Of a stretch of 64,000 nucleotides of DNA, positions 47,214 through 60,317 are shown piece after piece. Origin of the DNA: Salvelinus alpinus (lineage: Eukaryota > Chordata > Actinopteri > Salmoniformes > Salmonidae); NCBI RefSeq assembly GCF_045679555.1, contig NC_092091.1, positions 94,351,141-94,415,140 of the forward strand, read 5' to 3'. Below the pieces are notes generated by a model. The model was not told the DNA's origin. It did no database searches and saw nothing but the letters and a program-made list of their open reading frames with translations. Position 1 is the first letter of the stretch; the number at the start of each line of letters is the position of its first letter. Both the position numbers and the translations under genes were made by a program.

Positions 47214-49150
47214 GAATGGTGTTTTAGTGATCCTGGCTAAAGCAGTCAGTAGAATGGTGTTTTAGTGATCCTGGCTAAAGCAGTCATTAGAATGGTGTTT
47301 TAGTGGTCCTGGCTAAAGCAGTCAGTAGAATGGTGTTTTAGTGGTCCTGGCTAAAGCAGTCAGTAGAATGGTGTTTTAGTGGTCCTGGCTAAAGCAGTCA
47401 GTAGAATGGTGTTTTAGTGATCCTGGCTAAAGCAGTCAGTAGAATGGTGTTTTATTGATCCTGGCTAAAGCAGTCATTAGAATGGTGTTTTAGTGGTCCT
47501 GGCTAAAGCAGTCAGTAGAATGGTGTTTTAGTGGTCCTGGCTAAAGCAGTCAGTAGAATGGTGTTTTAGTGGTCCTGGCTAAAGCAGTCAGTAGAATGGT
47601 GTTTTAGTGGTCCTGGCTAAAGCAGTCAGTAGAATGGTGTTTTAGTGATCCTGGCTAAAGCAGTCAGTAGAATGGTGTTTTAGTGATCCTGGCTAAAGCA
47701 GTCAGTAGAATGGTGTTTTAGTGGTCCTGGCTAAAGCAGTCATTAGAATTGTGTTTTAGTGATCCTGGCTAAAGCAGTCAGTAGAATGGTGTTTTAGTGA
47801 TCCTGGCTAAAGCAGTCAGTAGAATGGTGTTTTAGTGGTCCTGGCTAAAGCAGTCAGTAGAATGGTGTTTTAGTGGTCCTGGCTAAAGCAGTCAGTAGAA
47901 TGGTGTTTTAGTGGTCCTGGCTAAAGCAGTCAGTAGAATGGTGTTTTAGTGGTCCTGGCTAAAGCAGTCAGTAGAATGGTGTTTTAGTGATCCTGGCTAA
48001 AGCAGTCAGTAGAATGGTGTTTTAGTGATCCTGGCTAAAGCAGTCAGTAGAATGGTGTTTTATTGGTCCTGGCTAAAGCAGTCAGTAGAATGGTGTTTTA
48101 GTGATCCTGGCTAAAGTAGTCAGTAGAATGGTGTTTTAGTGATCCTGGCTAAAGCAGTCATTAGAATGGTGTTTTAGTGGTCCTGGCTAAAGCAGTCAGT
48201 AGAATGGTGTTTAGTGATCCTGGCTAAAGCAGTCATTAGAATGGTGTTTTAGTGATCCTGGCTAAAGCAGTCAGTAGAATGGTGTTTTAGTGGTCCTGGC
48301 TAAAGCAGTCAGTAGAATGGTGTTTTATTGATCCTGGCTAAAGCAGTCATTAGAATGGTGTTTTAGTGGTCCTGGCTAAAGCAGTCATTAGAATGGTGTT
48401 TTAGTGGTCCTGGCTAAAGCAGTCAGTAGAATGGTGTTTTATTGATCCTGGCTAAAGCAGTCATTAGAATGGTGTTTTAGTGATCCTGGCTAAAGCAGTC
48501 AGTAGAATGGTGTTTTAGTGATCCTGGCTAAAGCAGTCATTAGAATGGTGTTTTAGTGGTCCTGGCTAAAGCAGTCAGTAGAATGGTGTTTTATTGATCC
48601 TGGCTAAAGCAGTCATTAGAATGGTGTTTTAGTGATCCTGGCTAAAGCAGTCAGTAGAATGGTGTTTTATTGATCCTGGCTAAAGCAGTCATTAGAATGG
48701 TGTTTTAGTGGTCCTGGCTAAAGCAGTCATTAGAATGGTGTTTTAGTGGTCCTGGCTAAAGCAGTCAGTAGAATGGTGTTTTATTGATCCTGGCTAAAGC
48801 AGTCATTAGAATGGTGTTTTAGTGATCCTGGCTAAAGCAGTCAGTAGAATGGTGTTTTAGTGATCCTGGCTAAAGCAGTCATTAGAATGGTGTTTTAGTG
48901 GTCCTGGCTAAAGCAGTCAGTAGAATGGTGTTTTATTGATCCTGGCTAAAGCAGTCATTAGAATGGTGTTTTAGTGATCCTGGCTAAAGCAGTCAGTAGA
49001 ATGGTGTTTTAGTGATCCTGGCTAAAGTAGTCATTAGAATGGTGTTTTAGTGATCCTGGCTAAAGTAGTCATTAGAATGGTGTTTTAGTGATCCTGGCTA
49101 AAGCAGTCATTAGAATGGTGTTTTAGTGGTCCTGGCTAAAGCAGTCAGTA
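47214..49150. repeat. 38-bp minisatellite, about 51 copies
   Basis: Units of 38 bp starting gaatggtgttttagtggtcc and ending ctaaagcagtcagta. Variants gtgatcc/ttgatcc and cagtca-g/t-ta recur as multi-unit blocks (for example three similar blocks between 48300 and 49000). Confidence 0.95.
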
Positions 49151-49288
49151 GGTTACCGTTGAAAGGTGACCCTGCTTTGCATGTTCAGCTCTGAAAGGGG
49201 AGGAGGGGGCAGACAGGACATGGAAAGACGAGGGTTTTGTTTACTCAGTGTATAACAACTATTTATCTGTCTCTGTCTCTCTCCCCTG
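49151..49288. other. short non-repetitive intron segment
   Basis: Ordinary sequence between the 38-bp array and the CT tract; no feature is recognised. Confidence 0.65.
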
Positions 49289-49377
<89 letters not shown>

Positions 49378-49561
49378 ATGTCTTTCTCTCTGTCTATGTT
49401 TCTCTCTCTCTCTCTCTCCTCTGTCTCTCTCTCTCTGTCTCTGTCTCCTTTCTCTCTCTGTCTCTCTCTGTCTCTGTCTCCTTTCTCTGTCTCTCTCTGT
49501 CTCTGTCTCTCTCTGTCTCTGTCTCTCTGTCTCTCTCCTCTCTCTCCTCTCTCTCTCTCAG
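49289..49561 (+). repeat. CT microsatellite / polypyrimidine tract ending in an acceptor
   Basis: (CT)n of about 85 bp then ctctgtctc variants, ending at ctctctctcag, the acceptor of the exon at 49562. Confidence 0.92.
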
Positions 49562-49662
49562 GTCGTACCTTTCCTACTCATCCTTATTTCCAGGCTCAGT
49601 TGGGATCTGGTCAGCTGTCTCTCTATAACCTCCTGAAGGCCTACTCTCTACTGGACCCAGAG
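49562..49662 (+). CDS. tbc1d1: tbc1d1 exon: TBC arginine finger
   Basis: 101 nt from ctctctctcag to gtacac. The first two bases complete Gly; it reads [20 protein letters not shown] then [14 protein letters not shown] and ends on a codon border. The Arg codon at 49564-49566 is the catalytic arginine finger of the IxxDxxR motif begun in the previous exon (ILIDLG). It matches mammalian TBC1D1 [20 protein letters not shown] and [14 protein letters not shown], from memory. The finger being intact argues for an active GAP. The last 22 nt with the donor are repeated 11 more times downstream. Confidence 0.95.
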
Positions 49663-50085
49663 GTACACACATTACACCTACTCTCTACTGGACCCAGAGG
49701 TACACACATTACACCTACTCTCTACTGGACCCAGAGGTACACACATTACACCTACTCTCTACTGGACCCAGAGGTACACACATTACACCTACTCTCTACT
49801 GGACCCCGAGGTACACATATTACACCTACTCTCTACTGGACCCAGAGGTACACACATTACACCTACTCTCTACTGGACCCAGAGGTACACACATTACACC
49901 TACTCTCTACTGGACCCAGAGGTACACACATTACACCTACTCTCTACTGGACCCAGAGGTACACACATTACACCTACTCTCTACTGGACCCAGAGGTACA
50001 CACATTACACCTACTCTCTACTGGACCCAGAGGTACACACATTACACCTACTCTCTACTGGACCCAGAGGTACACACATTACACA
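49641..50085 (+). repeat. 37-bp exon-edge minisatellite, 12 copies
   Basis: The exon end ctactctctactggacccag plus ag and donor gtacacacattacac repeat at 49641, 49678 and so on to about 50085; the first copy is the true exon end. One copy has cccgagg and gtacacatatt (about 49800). The 37-bp unit is open in all three + frames, so read-through passes SLLDPEV, STGPRG and YWTQRY versions in turn. CA-rich repeats follow. Confidence 0.95.
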
Positions 50086-50276
50086 CACACCTGCACGCAC
50101 GGACACACACAAACACATTACACACACACACCTGCATGCATTACACAACACACATTACACACACACCTGCACGCACGGACACACACACACACACATTACA
50201 CACACACACACTACACAACACACACATTACACACACACACACACTACACAACACACACATTACACACACACCGACA
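50086..50276. repeat. CA-rich compound repeat
   Basis: Blocks of cacacctgcacgcacggaca, attacacacacac and actacacaacacac. About 95 bp of ordinary sequence follow (50277-50371). Confidence 0.85.
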
Positions 50277-50371
50277 CAGAGGTGGAAATGCGCCAGTTTT
50301 CCAGTTACTAAAAGAGGACCTCTGTGTTACAGAGATGTGTTGTAGCTTTTTGGGAGATGACATCCATGACC

Positions 50372-52260
50372 TCTCACTATCTCCCACCCTCCTCCTCTCT
50401 CCCCCTCTCCTTCTCACTATCTCCCACCCTCCTCCTCTCTCCCCCTCTCCTTCTCACTATCTCCCACCCTCCTCCTCTCTCCCCCTCTCCTTCTCACTAT
50501 CTCCCACCCTCCTCCTCTCTCCCCCTCTCCTTCTCACTATCTCCCACCCTCCTCCTCTCTCCCCCTCTCCTTCTCACTATCTCCCACCCTCCTCCTCTCT
50601 CCCCCTCTCCTTCTCACTATCTCCCACCCTCCTCCTCTCTCCCCCTCTCCTTCTCACTATCTCCCACCCTCCTCCTCTCTCCCCCACTCCCTCTCCCCCA
50701 CTCCCTCTCACTATCTCCCACCCTCGTCCTCTCACTATCTCCCACCCTCCTCCTCTCTCCCCCACTCCCTCTCCCCCACTCCCTCTCACTATCTCCCACC
50801 CTCGTCCTCTCACTATCTCCCACCCTCGTCCTCTCACTATCTCCCACCCTCCTCCTCTCTCCCCCACTCCCTCTCCCCCACTCCCTCTCACTATCTCACG
50901 CCCTCGTCCTCTCACTATCTCCCACCCTCCTCCTCTCTCCCCCACTCCCTCTCCCCCACTCCCTCTCACTATCTCCCACCCTCGTCCTCTCACTATCTCC
51001 CACCCTCGTCCTCTCACTATCTCCCACCCTCGTCCTCTCACTATCTCCCACCCTCGTCCTCTCACTATCTCCCACCCTCGTCCTCTCACTATCTCCCACC
51101 CTCGTCCTCTCACTATCTCCCACCCTCGTCCTCTCACTATCTCCCACCCTCGTCCTCTCACTATCTCCCACCCTCGTCCTCTCACTATCTCCCACCCTCT
51201 CACTATCTCCCACCCTCGTCCTCTCACTATCTCCCACCCTCCCTCTCACTATCTCCCACCCTCCCTCTCACTATCTCCCACCCTCCCTCTCACTATCTCC
51301 CACCCTCCTCCTCTCTCCCCCTCTCCCTCTCACTATCTCCCACCCTCCTCCTCTCTCCCCCACTCCCTCTCACTATCTCCCACCCTCCTCCTCTCTCCCC
51401 CACTCCCTCTCCCCCACTCCCTCTCAATATCTCCCACCCTCGTCCTCTCACTATCTCCCACCCTCGTCCTCTCACTATCTCCCACCCTCGTCCTATCACT
51501 ATCTCCCACCCTCCTTCTCTCTCCCACCCTCCCTCTCACTATCTCCCACCCTCCTCCTCTTTCCCCCTCTCCCTCTCACTATCTCCCACCCTCCTCCTCT
51601 CTCCCCCACTCCCTCTCACTATCTCCCACCCTCCCTCTCACTATCTCCCTCTCACTATCTCCCACCATCTCCCACCCTCCCTCTCACTATCTCCCACCCT
51701 CCTTCTCTCTCCCACCCTCCCTCTCACTATCTCCCACCCTCCTCTCTCCCCCTCTCACCATCTCCCACCCTCCTCCTCTCTCCCCTACTCCCTCTCACTA
51801 TCTCCCACCCTCCTTCTCTCTCCCACCCTCCCTCTCACTATCTCCCACCCTCCTCTCTCCCCCTCTCACCATCTCCCACCCTCCTCCTCTCTCCCCTACT
51901 CCCTCTCACTATCTCCCACCCTCCTTCTCTCTCCCCCCCTCCCTCTCACTATCTCCCACCCTCCTCCTCTCTCCCCCACTCCCTCTCACTATCTCCCACC
52001 CTCATTCTCTCTCCCCCACTCCCTCTCACTATCTCCCAACCTCCTTCTCTCTCCCCCACTCCCTCTCACTATCTCCCACCCTCCTTCTCTCTCCACCACC
52101 CTTGCTGTCTCTCTGCTTCTCCTTCCCTCTCTCCTTCTCTCTCCATCCCGCTCTCCTTCTCTCTACTTCCCTCTCCCCCGTCTCTCCTTCCCTCTCTCCT
52201 TCCCTATCCCCCGTCTCTCCGTCTCTCTACCCCCCCCCCCCCCCACCACCTCTTCTCTCC
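50372..52260 (+). repeat. 1.9-kb pyrimidine minisatellite before an acceptor
   Basis: Units of about 42 bp (ctcactatctcccaccctcc, tcctctctccccctctcctt) at first, then 24-bp ctcactatctcccaccctcg units, then mixed forms. Nearly all C/T with one A per catctcc or actatc step. It ends with a poly-C run and accacctcttctctccag at 52262. It supports false open frames of up to 1018 codons on the + strand; the peptides are only S, P, L, H, T and I repeats. Confidence 0.93.
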
Positions 52261-52262
52261 AG

Positions 52263-52406
52263 GTGGGATACTGTCAGGGTCTCAGCTTCCTAGCAGGAGT
52301 GTTGTTGTTACACATGGCAGAAGAGGATGCCTTCAACATGCTCAAGTTCCTCATGTATCATATGGGGCTCCGCAAGCAGTACAGACCTGACATGATTATA
52401 CTACAG
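52263..52406 (+). CDS. tbc1d1: tbc1d1 exon: TBC glutamine finger
   Basis: 144 nt (48 codons, phase 0 on both sides) from ttctctccag to gtaaaa. It reads [40 protein letters not shown] and [12 protein letters not shown] holds the glutamine finger of the TBC dual-finger mechanism (Gln codon 52275-52277). It matches mammalian [20 protein letters not shown] and [15 protein letters not shown] closely (from memory). The final 34 nt and the donor are repeated about 185 times downstream; this copy is the exon since only it continues back into [12 protein letters not shown]. Confidence 0.95.
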
Positions 52407-55400
52407 GTAAAACACCAAGCAGTACAGACCTGACATGATTATACTACAGGTAAAACACCAAGCAGTACAGAGCTGACATGATTATACTACAGGTAAAACA
52501 CCAAGCAGTACAGACCTGACATGATTATACTACAGGGAAAACACCAAGCAGTACAGAGCTGACATGATTATACTACAGGTAAAACACCAAGCAGTACAGA
52601 CCTGACATGATTATACTACAGGTAAAACACCAAGCAGTACAGAGCTGACATGATTATACTACAGGTAAAACACCAAGCAGTACAGACCTGACATGATTAT
52701 ACTACAGGTAAAACACCAAGCAGTACAGAGCTGACATGATTATACTACAGGTAAAACACCAAGCAGTACAGACCTGACATGATTATACTACAGGTAAAAC
52801 ACCAAGCAGTACAGACCTGACATGATTATACTACAGGTAAAACACCAAGCAGTACAGACCTGACATGATTATACTACAGGTAACACACCAAGCAGTACAG
52901 ACCAGACATGATTATACTACAGGTAAAACACCAAGCAGTACAGACCTGACATGATTATACTACAGGTAAAACACCAAGCAGTACAGAGCTGACATGATTA
53001 TACTACAGGTAAAACACCAAGCAGTACAGACCTGACATGATTATACTACAGGTAAAACACCAAGCAGTACAGACCTGACATGATTATACTACAGGTAAAA
53101 CACCAAGCAGTACAGACCTGACATGATTATACTACAGGTAACACACCAAGCAGTACAGACCAGACATGATTATACTACAGGTAAAACACCAAGCAGTACA
53201 GACCTGACATGATTATACTACAGGTAACACACCAAGCAGTACAGACATGATTATACTACAGGTAACACACCAAGCAGTACAGACCTGACATGATTATACT
53301 ACAGGTACCAAGCAGTACAGACCTGACATGATTATACTACAGGTACCAAGCAGTACAGACCTGACATGATTATACTACAGGTACCAAGCAGTACAGACCT
53401 GACATGATTATACTACAGGTACCAAGCAGTACAGACCTGACATGATTATACTACAGGTACCAAGCAGTACAGACCTGACATGATTATACTACAGGTAACA
53501 CACCAAGCAGTACAGACCTGACATGATTATACTACAGGTAAAACACCAAGCAGTACAGACCTGACATGATTATACTACAGGTAAAACACCAAGCAGTACA
53601 GACCTGACATGATTATACTACAGGTAAAACACCAAGCAGTACAGACCTGACATGATTATACTACAGGTAAAACACCAAGCAGTAGAGACCTGACATGATT
53701 ATACTACAGGTAAAACACCAAGCAGTACAGACCTGACATGATTATACTACAGGTAAAACACCAAGCAGTACAGACCTGACATGATTATACTACAGGTAAA
53801 ACACCAAGCAGTAGAGACCTGACATGATTATACTACAGGTAAAACACCAAGCAGTACAGACCTGACATGATTATACTACAGGTAACACACCAAGCAGTAC
53901 AGACCTGACATGATTATACTACAGGTAACACACCAAGCAGTACAGACCTGACATGATTATACTACAGGTAAAACACCAAGCAGTACAGACCTGACATGAT
54001 TATACTACAGGTAAAACACCAAGCAGTACAGACCTGACATGATTATACTACAGGTAAAACACCAAGCAGTACAGACCTGACATGATTATACTACAGGTAC
54101 CAAGCAGTACAGACCTGACATGATTATACTACAGGTAAAACACCAAGCAGTACAGACCTGACATGATTATACTACAGGTAACACACCAAGCAGTACAGAC
54201 CTGACATGATTATACTACAGGTAACACACCAAGCAGTACAGACCTGACATGATTATACTACAGGTAAAACACCAAGCAGTACAGACCTGACATGATTATA
54301 CTACAGGTAACACACCAAGCAGTACAGACCTGACATGATTATACTACAGGTAACACACCAAGCAGTACAGACCTGACATGATTATACTACAGGTAAAACA
54401 CCAAGCAGTACAGACCTGACATGATTATACTACAGGTAAAACACCAAGCAGTACAGACCTGACATGATTATACTACAGGTAAAACACCAAGCAGTACAGA
54501 CATGACATTATTATACTACAGGTAACACACCAAGCAGTACAGACCTGACATTATTATACTACAGGTAAAACACCAAGCAGTACAGACCTGACATGATTAT
54601 ACTACAGGTAAAACACCAAGCAGTACAGACCTGACATGATTATACTACAGGTAAAACACCAAGCAGTACAGAGCTGACATGATTATACTACAGGTAACAC
54701 ACCAAGCAGTACAGACCTGACATGATTATACTACAGGTAACACACCAAGCAGTACAGACCTGACATGATTATACTACAGGTAACACACCAAGCAGTACAG
54801 ACCTGACATGATTATACTACAGGTAAAACACCAAGCAGTACAGACCTGACATGATTATACTACAGGTAAAACACCAAGCAGTACAGACCTGACATGATTA
54901 TACTACAGGTAAAACACCAAGCAGTACAGACCTGACATGATTATACTACAGGTAAAACACCAAGCAGTACAGACCTGACATGATTATACTACAGGTACCA
55001 AGCAGTACAGACCTGACATGATTATACTACAGGTAAAACACCAAGCAGTACAGACCTGACATGATTATACTACAGGTAACACACCAAGCAGTACAGACCT
55101 GACATGATTATACTACAGGTAACACACCAAGCAGTACAGACCTGACATGATTATACTACAGGTAAAACACCAAGCAGTACAGACCTGACATGATTATACT
55201 ACAGGTAACACACCAAGCAGTACAGACCTGACATGATTATACTACAGGTAACACACCAAGCAGTACAGACCTGACATGATTATACTACAGGTAAAACACC
55301 AAGCAGTACAGACCTGACATGATTATACTACAGGTAAAACACCAAGCAGTACAGACCTGACATGATTATACTACAGGTAAAACACCAAGCAGTACAGACA

Positions 55401-58400
55401 TGACATTATTATACTACAGGTAACACACCAAGCAGTACAGACCTGACATTATTATACTACAGGTAAAACACCAAGCAGTACAGACCTGACATGATTATAC
55501 TACAGGTAAAACACCAAGCAGTACAGACCTGACATGATTATACTACAGGTAAAACACCAAGCAGTACAGAGCTGACATGATTATACTACAGGTAACACAC
55601 CAAGCAGTACAGACCTGACATGATTATACTACAGGTACCAAGCAGTACAGACCTGACATGATTATACTACAGGTAACACACCAAGCAGTACAGAGCTGAC
55701 ATGATTATACTACAGGTAAAACACCAAGCAGTACAGACCTGACATGATTATACTACAGGTAAAACACCAAGCAGTACAGACCTGACATGATTATACTACA
55801 GGTAAAACACCAAGAAGTACAGACCTGACATGATTATACTACAGGTAAAACACCAAGCAGTACAGACATGACATGATTATACTACAGGTAAAACACCAAG
55901 CAGTACAGACCTGACATGATTATACTACAGGTAAAACACCAAGCAGTACAGACCTGACATGATTATACTACAGGTAAAACACCAAGCAGTACAGACCAGA
56001 CATGATTATACTACAGGTAAAACACCAAGCAGTACAGACCTGACATGATTATACTACAGGTAAAACACCAAGCAGTACAGACCTGACATGATTATACTAC
56101 AGGTAAAACACCAAGCAGTACAGACCTGACATGATTATACTACAGGTAAAACACCAAGCAGTACAGACCTGACATGATTATACTACAGGTAAAACACCAA
56201 GCAGTACAGACCTGACATGATTATACTACAGGTAAAACACCAAGCAGTACAGACCTGACATGATTATACTACAGGTAAAACACCAAGCAGTACAGACCTG
56301 ACATGATTATACTACAGGTAAAACACCAAGCAGTACAGACCTGACATGATTATACTACAGGTAAAACACCAAGCAGTACAGACCTGACATGATTATACTA
56401 CAGGTACCAAGCAGTACAGACCTGACATGATTATACTACAGGTAACACACCAAGCAGTACAGACCTGACATGATTATACTACAGGTAACACACCAAGCAG
56501 TACAGACATGATTATACTACAGGTAACACACCAAGCAGTACAGACCTGACATGATTATACTACAGGTACCAAGCAGTACAGACCTGACATGATTATACTA
56601 CAGGTACCAAGCAGTACAGACCTGACATGATTATACTACAGGTACCAAGCAGTACAGACCTGACATGATTATACTACAGGTACCAAGCAGTACAGACCTG
56701 ACATGATTATACTACAGGTACCAAGCAGTACAGACCTGACATGATTATACTACAGGTACCAAGCAGTACAGACCTGACATGATTATACTACAGGTACCAA
56801 GCAGTAGAGACCTGACATGATTATACTACAGGTAAAACACCAAGCAGTACAGACCTGACATGATTATACTACAGGTAAAACACCAAGCAGTACAGACCTG
56901 ACATGATTATACTACAGGTACCAAGCAGTAGAGACCTGACATGATTATACTACAGGTAAAACACCAAGCAGTACAGACCTGACATGATTATACTACAGGT
57001 AACACACCAAGCAGTACAGACCTGACATGATTATACTACAGGTAAAACACCAAGCAGTACAGACCTGACATGATTATACTACAGGTAAAACACCAAGCAG
57101 TACAGACCTGACATGATTATACTACAGGTAAAACACCAAGCAGTACAGACCTGACATGATTATACTACAGGTAAAACACCAAGCAGTACAGACCTGACAT
57201 GATTATACTACAGGTAAAACACCAAGCAGTACAGACCTGACATGATTATACTACAGGTAAAACACCAAGCAGTACAGACCTGACATGATTATACTACAGG
57301 TAAAACACCAAGCAGTACAGACCTGACATGATTATACTACAGGTAAAACACCAAGCAGTACAGACCTGACATGATTATACTACAGGTACCAAGCAGTACA
57401 GACCTGACATGATTATACTACAGGTAAAACACCAAGCAGTACAGACCTGACATGATTATACTACAGGTAACACACCAAGCAGTACAGACCTGACATGATT
57501 ATACTACAGGTAAAACACCAAGCAGTACAGACATGACATGATTATACTACAGGTAACACACCAAGCAGTACAGACCTGACATGATTATACTACAGGTAAC
57601 ACACCAAGCAGTACAGACCTGACATGATTATACTACAGGTAACACACCAAGCAGTACAGACCTGACATGATTATACTACAGGTAACACACCAAGCAGTAC
57701 AGACCTGACATGATTATACTACAGGTAACACACCAAGCAGTACAGACCTGACATGATTATACTACAGGTAAAACACCAAGCAATACAGAGCTGACATGAT
57801 TATACTACAGGTAAAACACCAAGCAGTACAGACCTGACATGATTATACTACAGGTAAAACACCAAGCAGTACAGACATGATTATACTACAGGTAAAACAC
57901 CAAGCAGTACAGAGCTGACATGATTATACTACAGGTAACACACCAAGCAGTACAGACCTGACATGATTATACTACAGGTAACACACCAAGCAGTACAGAC
58001 CTGACATGATTATACTACAGGTAAAACACCAAGCAGTACAGACCTGACATGATTATACTACAGGTAAAACACCAAGCAGTACAGAGCTGACATGATTATA
58101 CTACAGGTAACACACCAAGCAGTACAGACCTGACATGATTATACTACAGGTACCAAGCAGTACAGACCTGACATGATTATACTACAGGTAACACACCAAG
58201 CAGTACAGAGCTGACATGATTATACTACAGGTAAAACACCAAGCAGTACAGACCTGACATGATTATACTACAGGTAAAACACCAAGCAGTACAGACCTGA
58301 CATGATTATACTACAGGTACCAAGCAGTACAGACCTGACATGATTATACTACAGGTACCAAGCAGTACAGACCTGACATGATTATACTACAGGTAAAACA

Positions 58401-60309
58401 CCAAGCAGTACAGACCTGACATGATTATACTACAGGTAACACACCAAGCAGTACAGACCTGACATGATTATACTACAGGTACCAAGCAGTACAGACCTGA
58501 CATGGTTATACTACAGGTAAAACACCAAGCAGTACAGACCTGACATGATTATACTACAGGTAAAACACCAAGCAGTACAGACCTGACATGATTATACTAC
58601 AGGTAAAACACCAAGCAGTACAGACCTGACATGATTATACTACAGGTAAAACACCAAGCAGTACAGACCTGACATGATTATACTACAGGTAAAACACCAA
58701 GCAGTACAGACCTGACATGATTATACTACAGGTAACACACCAAGCAGTACAGACCTGACATGATTATACTACAGGTAAAACACCAAGCAGTACAGACCTG
58801 ACATGATTATACTACAGGTAAAACACCAAGCAGTACAGACCTGACATGATTATACTACAGGTAACACACCAAGCAGTACAGACCTGACATGATTATACTA
58901 CAGGTAAAACACCAAGCAGTACAGACCTGACATGATTATACTACAGGTAACACACCAAGCAGTACAGACCTGACATGATTATACTACAGGTAACACACCA
59001 AGCAGTACAGACCTGACATGATTATACTACAGGTAAAACACCAAGCAGTACAGACCTGACATGATTATACTACAGGTAAAACACCAAGCAGTACAGACCT
59101 GACATGATTATACTACAGGTAAAACACCAAGCAGTACAGACCTGACATGATTATACTACAGGTAAAACACCAAGCAGTACAGACCTGACATGATTATACT
59201 ACAGGTAACACACCAAGCAGTACAGACCTGACATGATTATACTACAGGTAAAACACCAAGCAGTACAGACCTGACATGATTATACTACAGGTAAAACACC
59301 AAGCAGTACAGACCTGACATGATTATACTACAGGTAAAACACCAAGCAGTACAGACCTGACATGATTATACTACAGGTAAAACACCAAGCAGTACAGACC
59401 TGACATGATTATACTACAGGTAAAACACCAAGCAGTACAGACCTGACATGATTATACTACAGGTAAAACACCAAGCAGTACAGACCTGACATGATTATAC
59501 TACAGGTACCAAGCAGTACAGACCTGACATGATTATACTACAGGTAAAACACCAAGCAGTACAGACCTGACATGATTATACTACAGGTAACACACCAAGC
59601 AGTACAGACCTGACATGATTATACTACAGGTAAAACACCAAGCAGTACAGACATGACATGATTATACTACAGGTAACACACCAAGCAGTACAGACCTGAC
59701 ATGATTATACTACAGGTAACACACCAAGCAGTACAGACCTGACATGATTATACTACAGGTAACACACCAAGCAGTACAGACCTGACATGATTATACTACA
59801 GGTAACACACCAAGCAGTACAGACCTGACATGATTATACTACAGGTAACACACCAAGCAGTACAGACCTGACATGATTATACTACAGGTAACACACCAAG
59901 CAGTACAGACCTGACATGATTATACTACAGGTAAAACACCAAGCAGTACAGACCTGACATGATTATACTACAGGTAACACACCAAGCAGTACAGACCTGA
60001 CATGATTATGCTACAGGTAACACACCAAGGAGTACAGACCTGATTATACTACAGGTAAAACACCAAGCAGTACAGACCTGACATGATTATACTACAGGTA
60101 ACACACCAAGCAGTACAGACCTGACATGATTATACTACAGGTAACACACCAAGCAGTACAGACCTGACATGATTATACTACAGGTAAAACACCAAGCAGT
60201 ACAGACCTGACATGATTATACTACAGGTAAAACACCAAGCAGTACAGAGCTGACATGATTATACTACAGGTAACACACCAAGCAGTACAGACCTGACATG
60301 ATTATACTC
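52373..60309 (+). repeat. 43-bp exon-edge minisatellite, about 185-190 copies
   Basis: The exon's last 34 nt (caagcagtacagacctgaca, tgattatactacag) and donor gtaaaacac or gtaacacac form a 43-bp unit repeated for 7.9 kb. Short units read cagg-taccaag (36 bp), and a few lack gacctgac. Rare variants recur at distance (gacatgacattattata near 54504 and 55400), so blocks of about 0.9 kb are duplicated. Nearly every unit keeps cag/gtaa, giving about 185 donors with the authentic exon context. Read from the exon frame, the first unit already meets TGA (acc tga), so use of a downstream donor would truncate the protein. Confidence 0.96.
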
Positions 60310-60317
60310 AGTGTATG

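Noticed and set aside
49237..52390. 1018- and 688-codon + strand open frames rich in Ser/Pro/Leu
   Set aside because: Low-complexity pyrimidine repeats. Only 49562-49662 and 52263-52406 are supported as exons by homology and phase.
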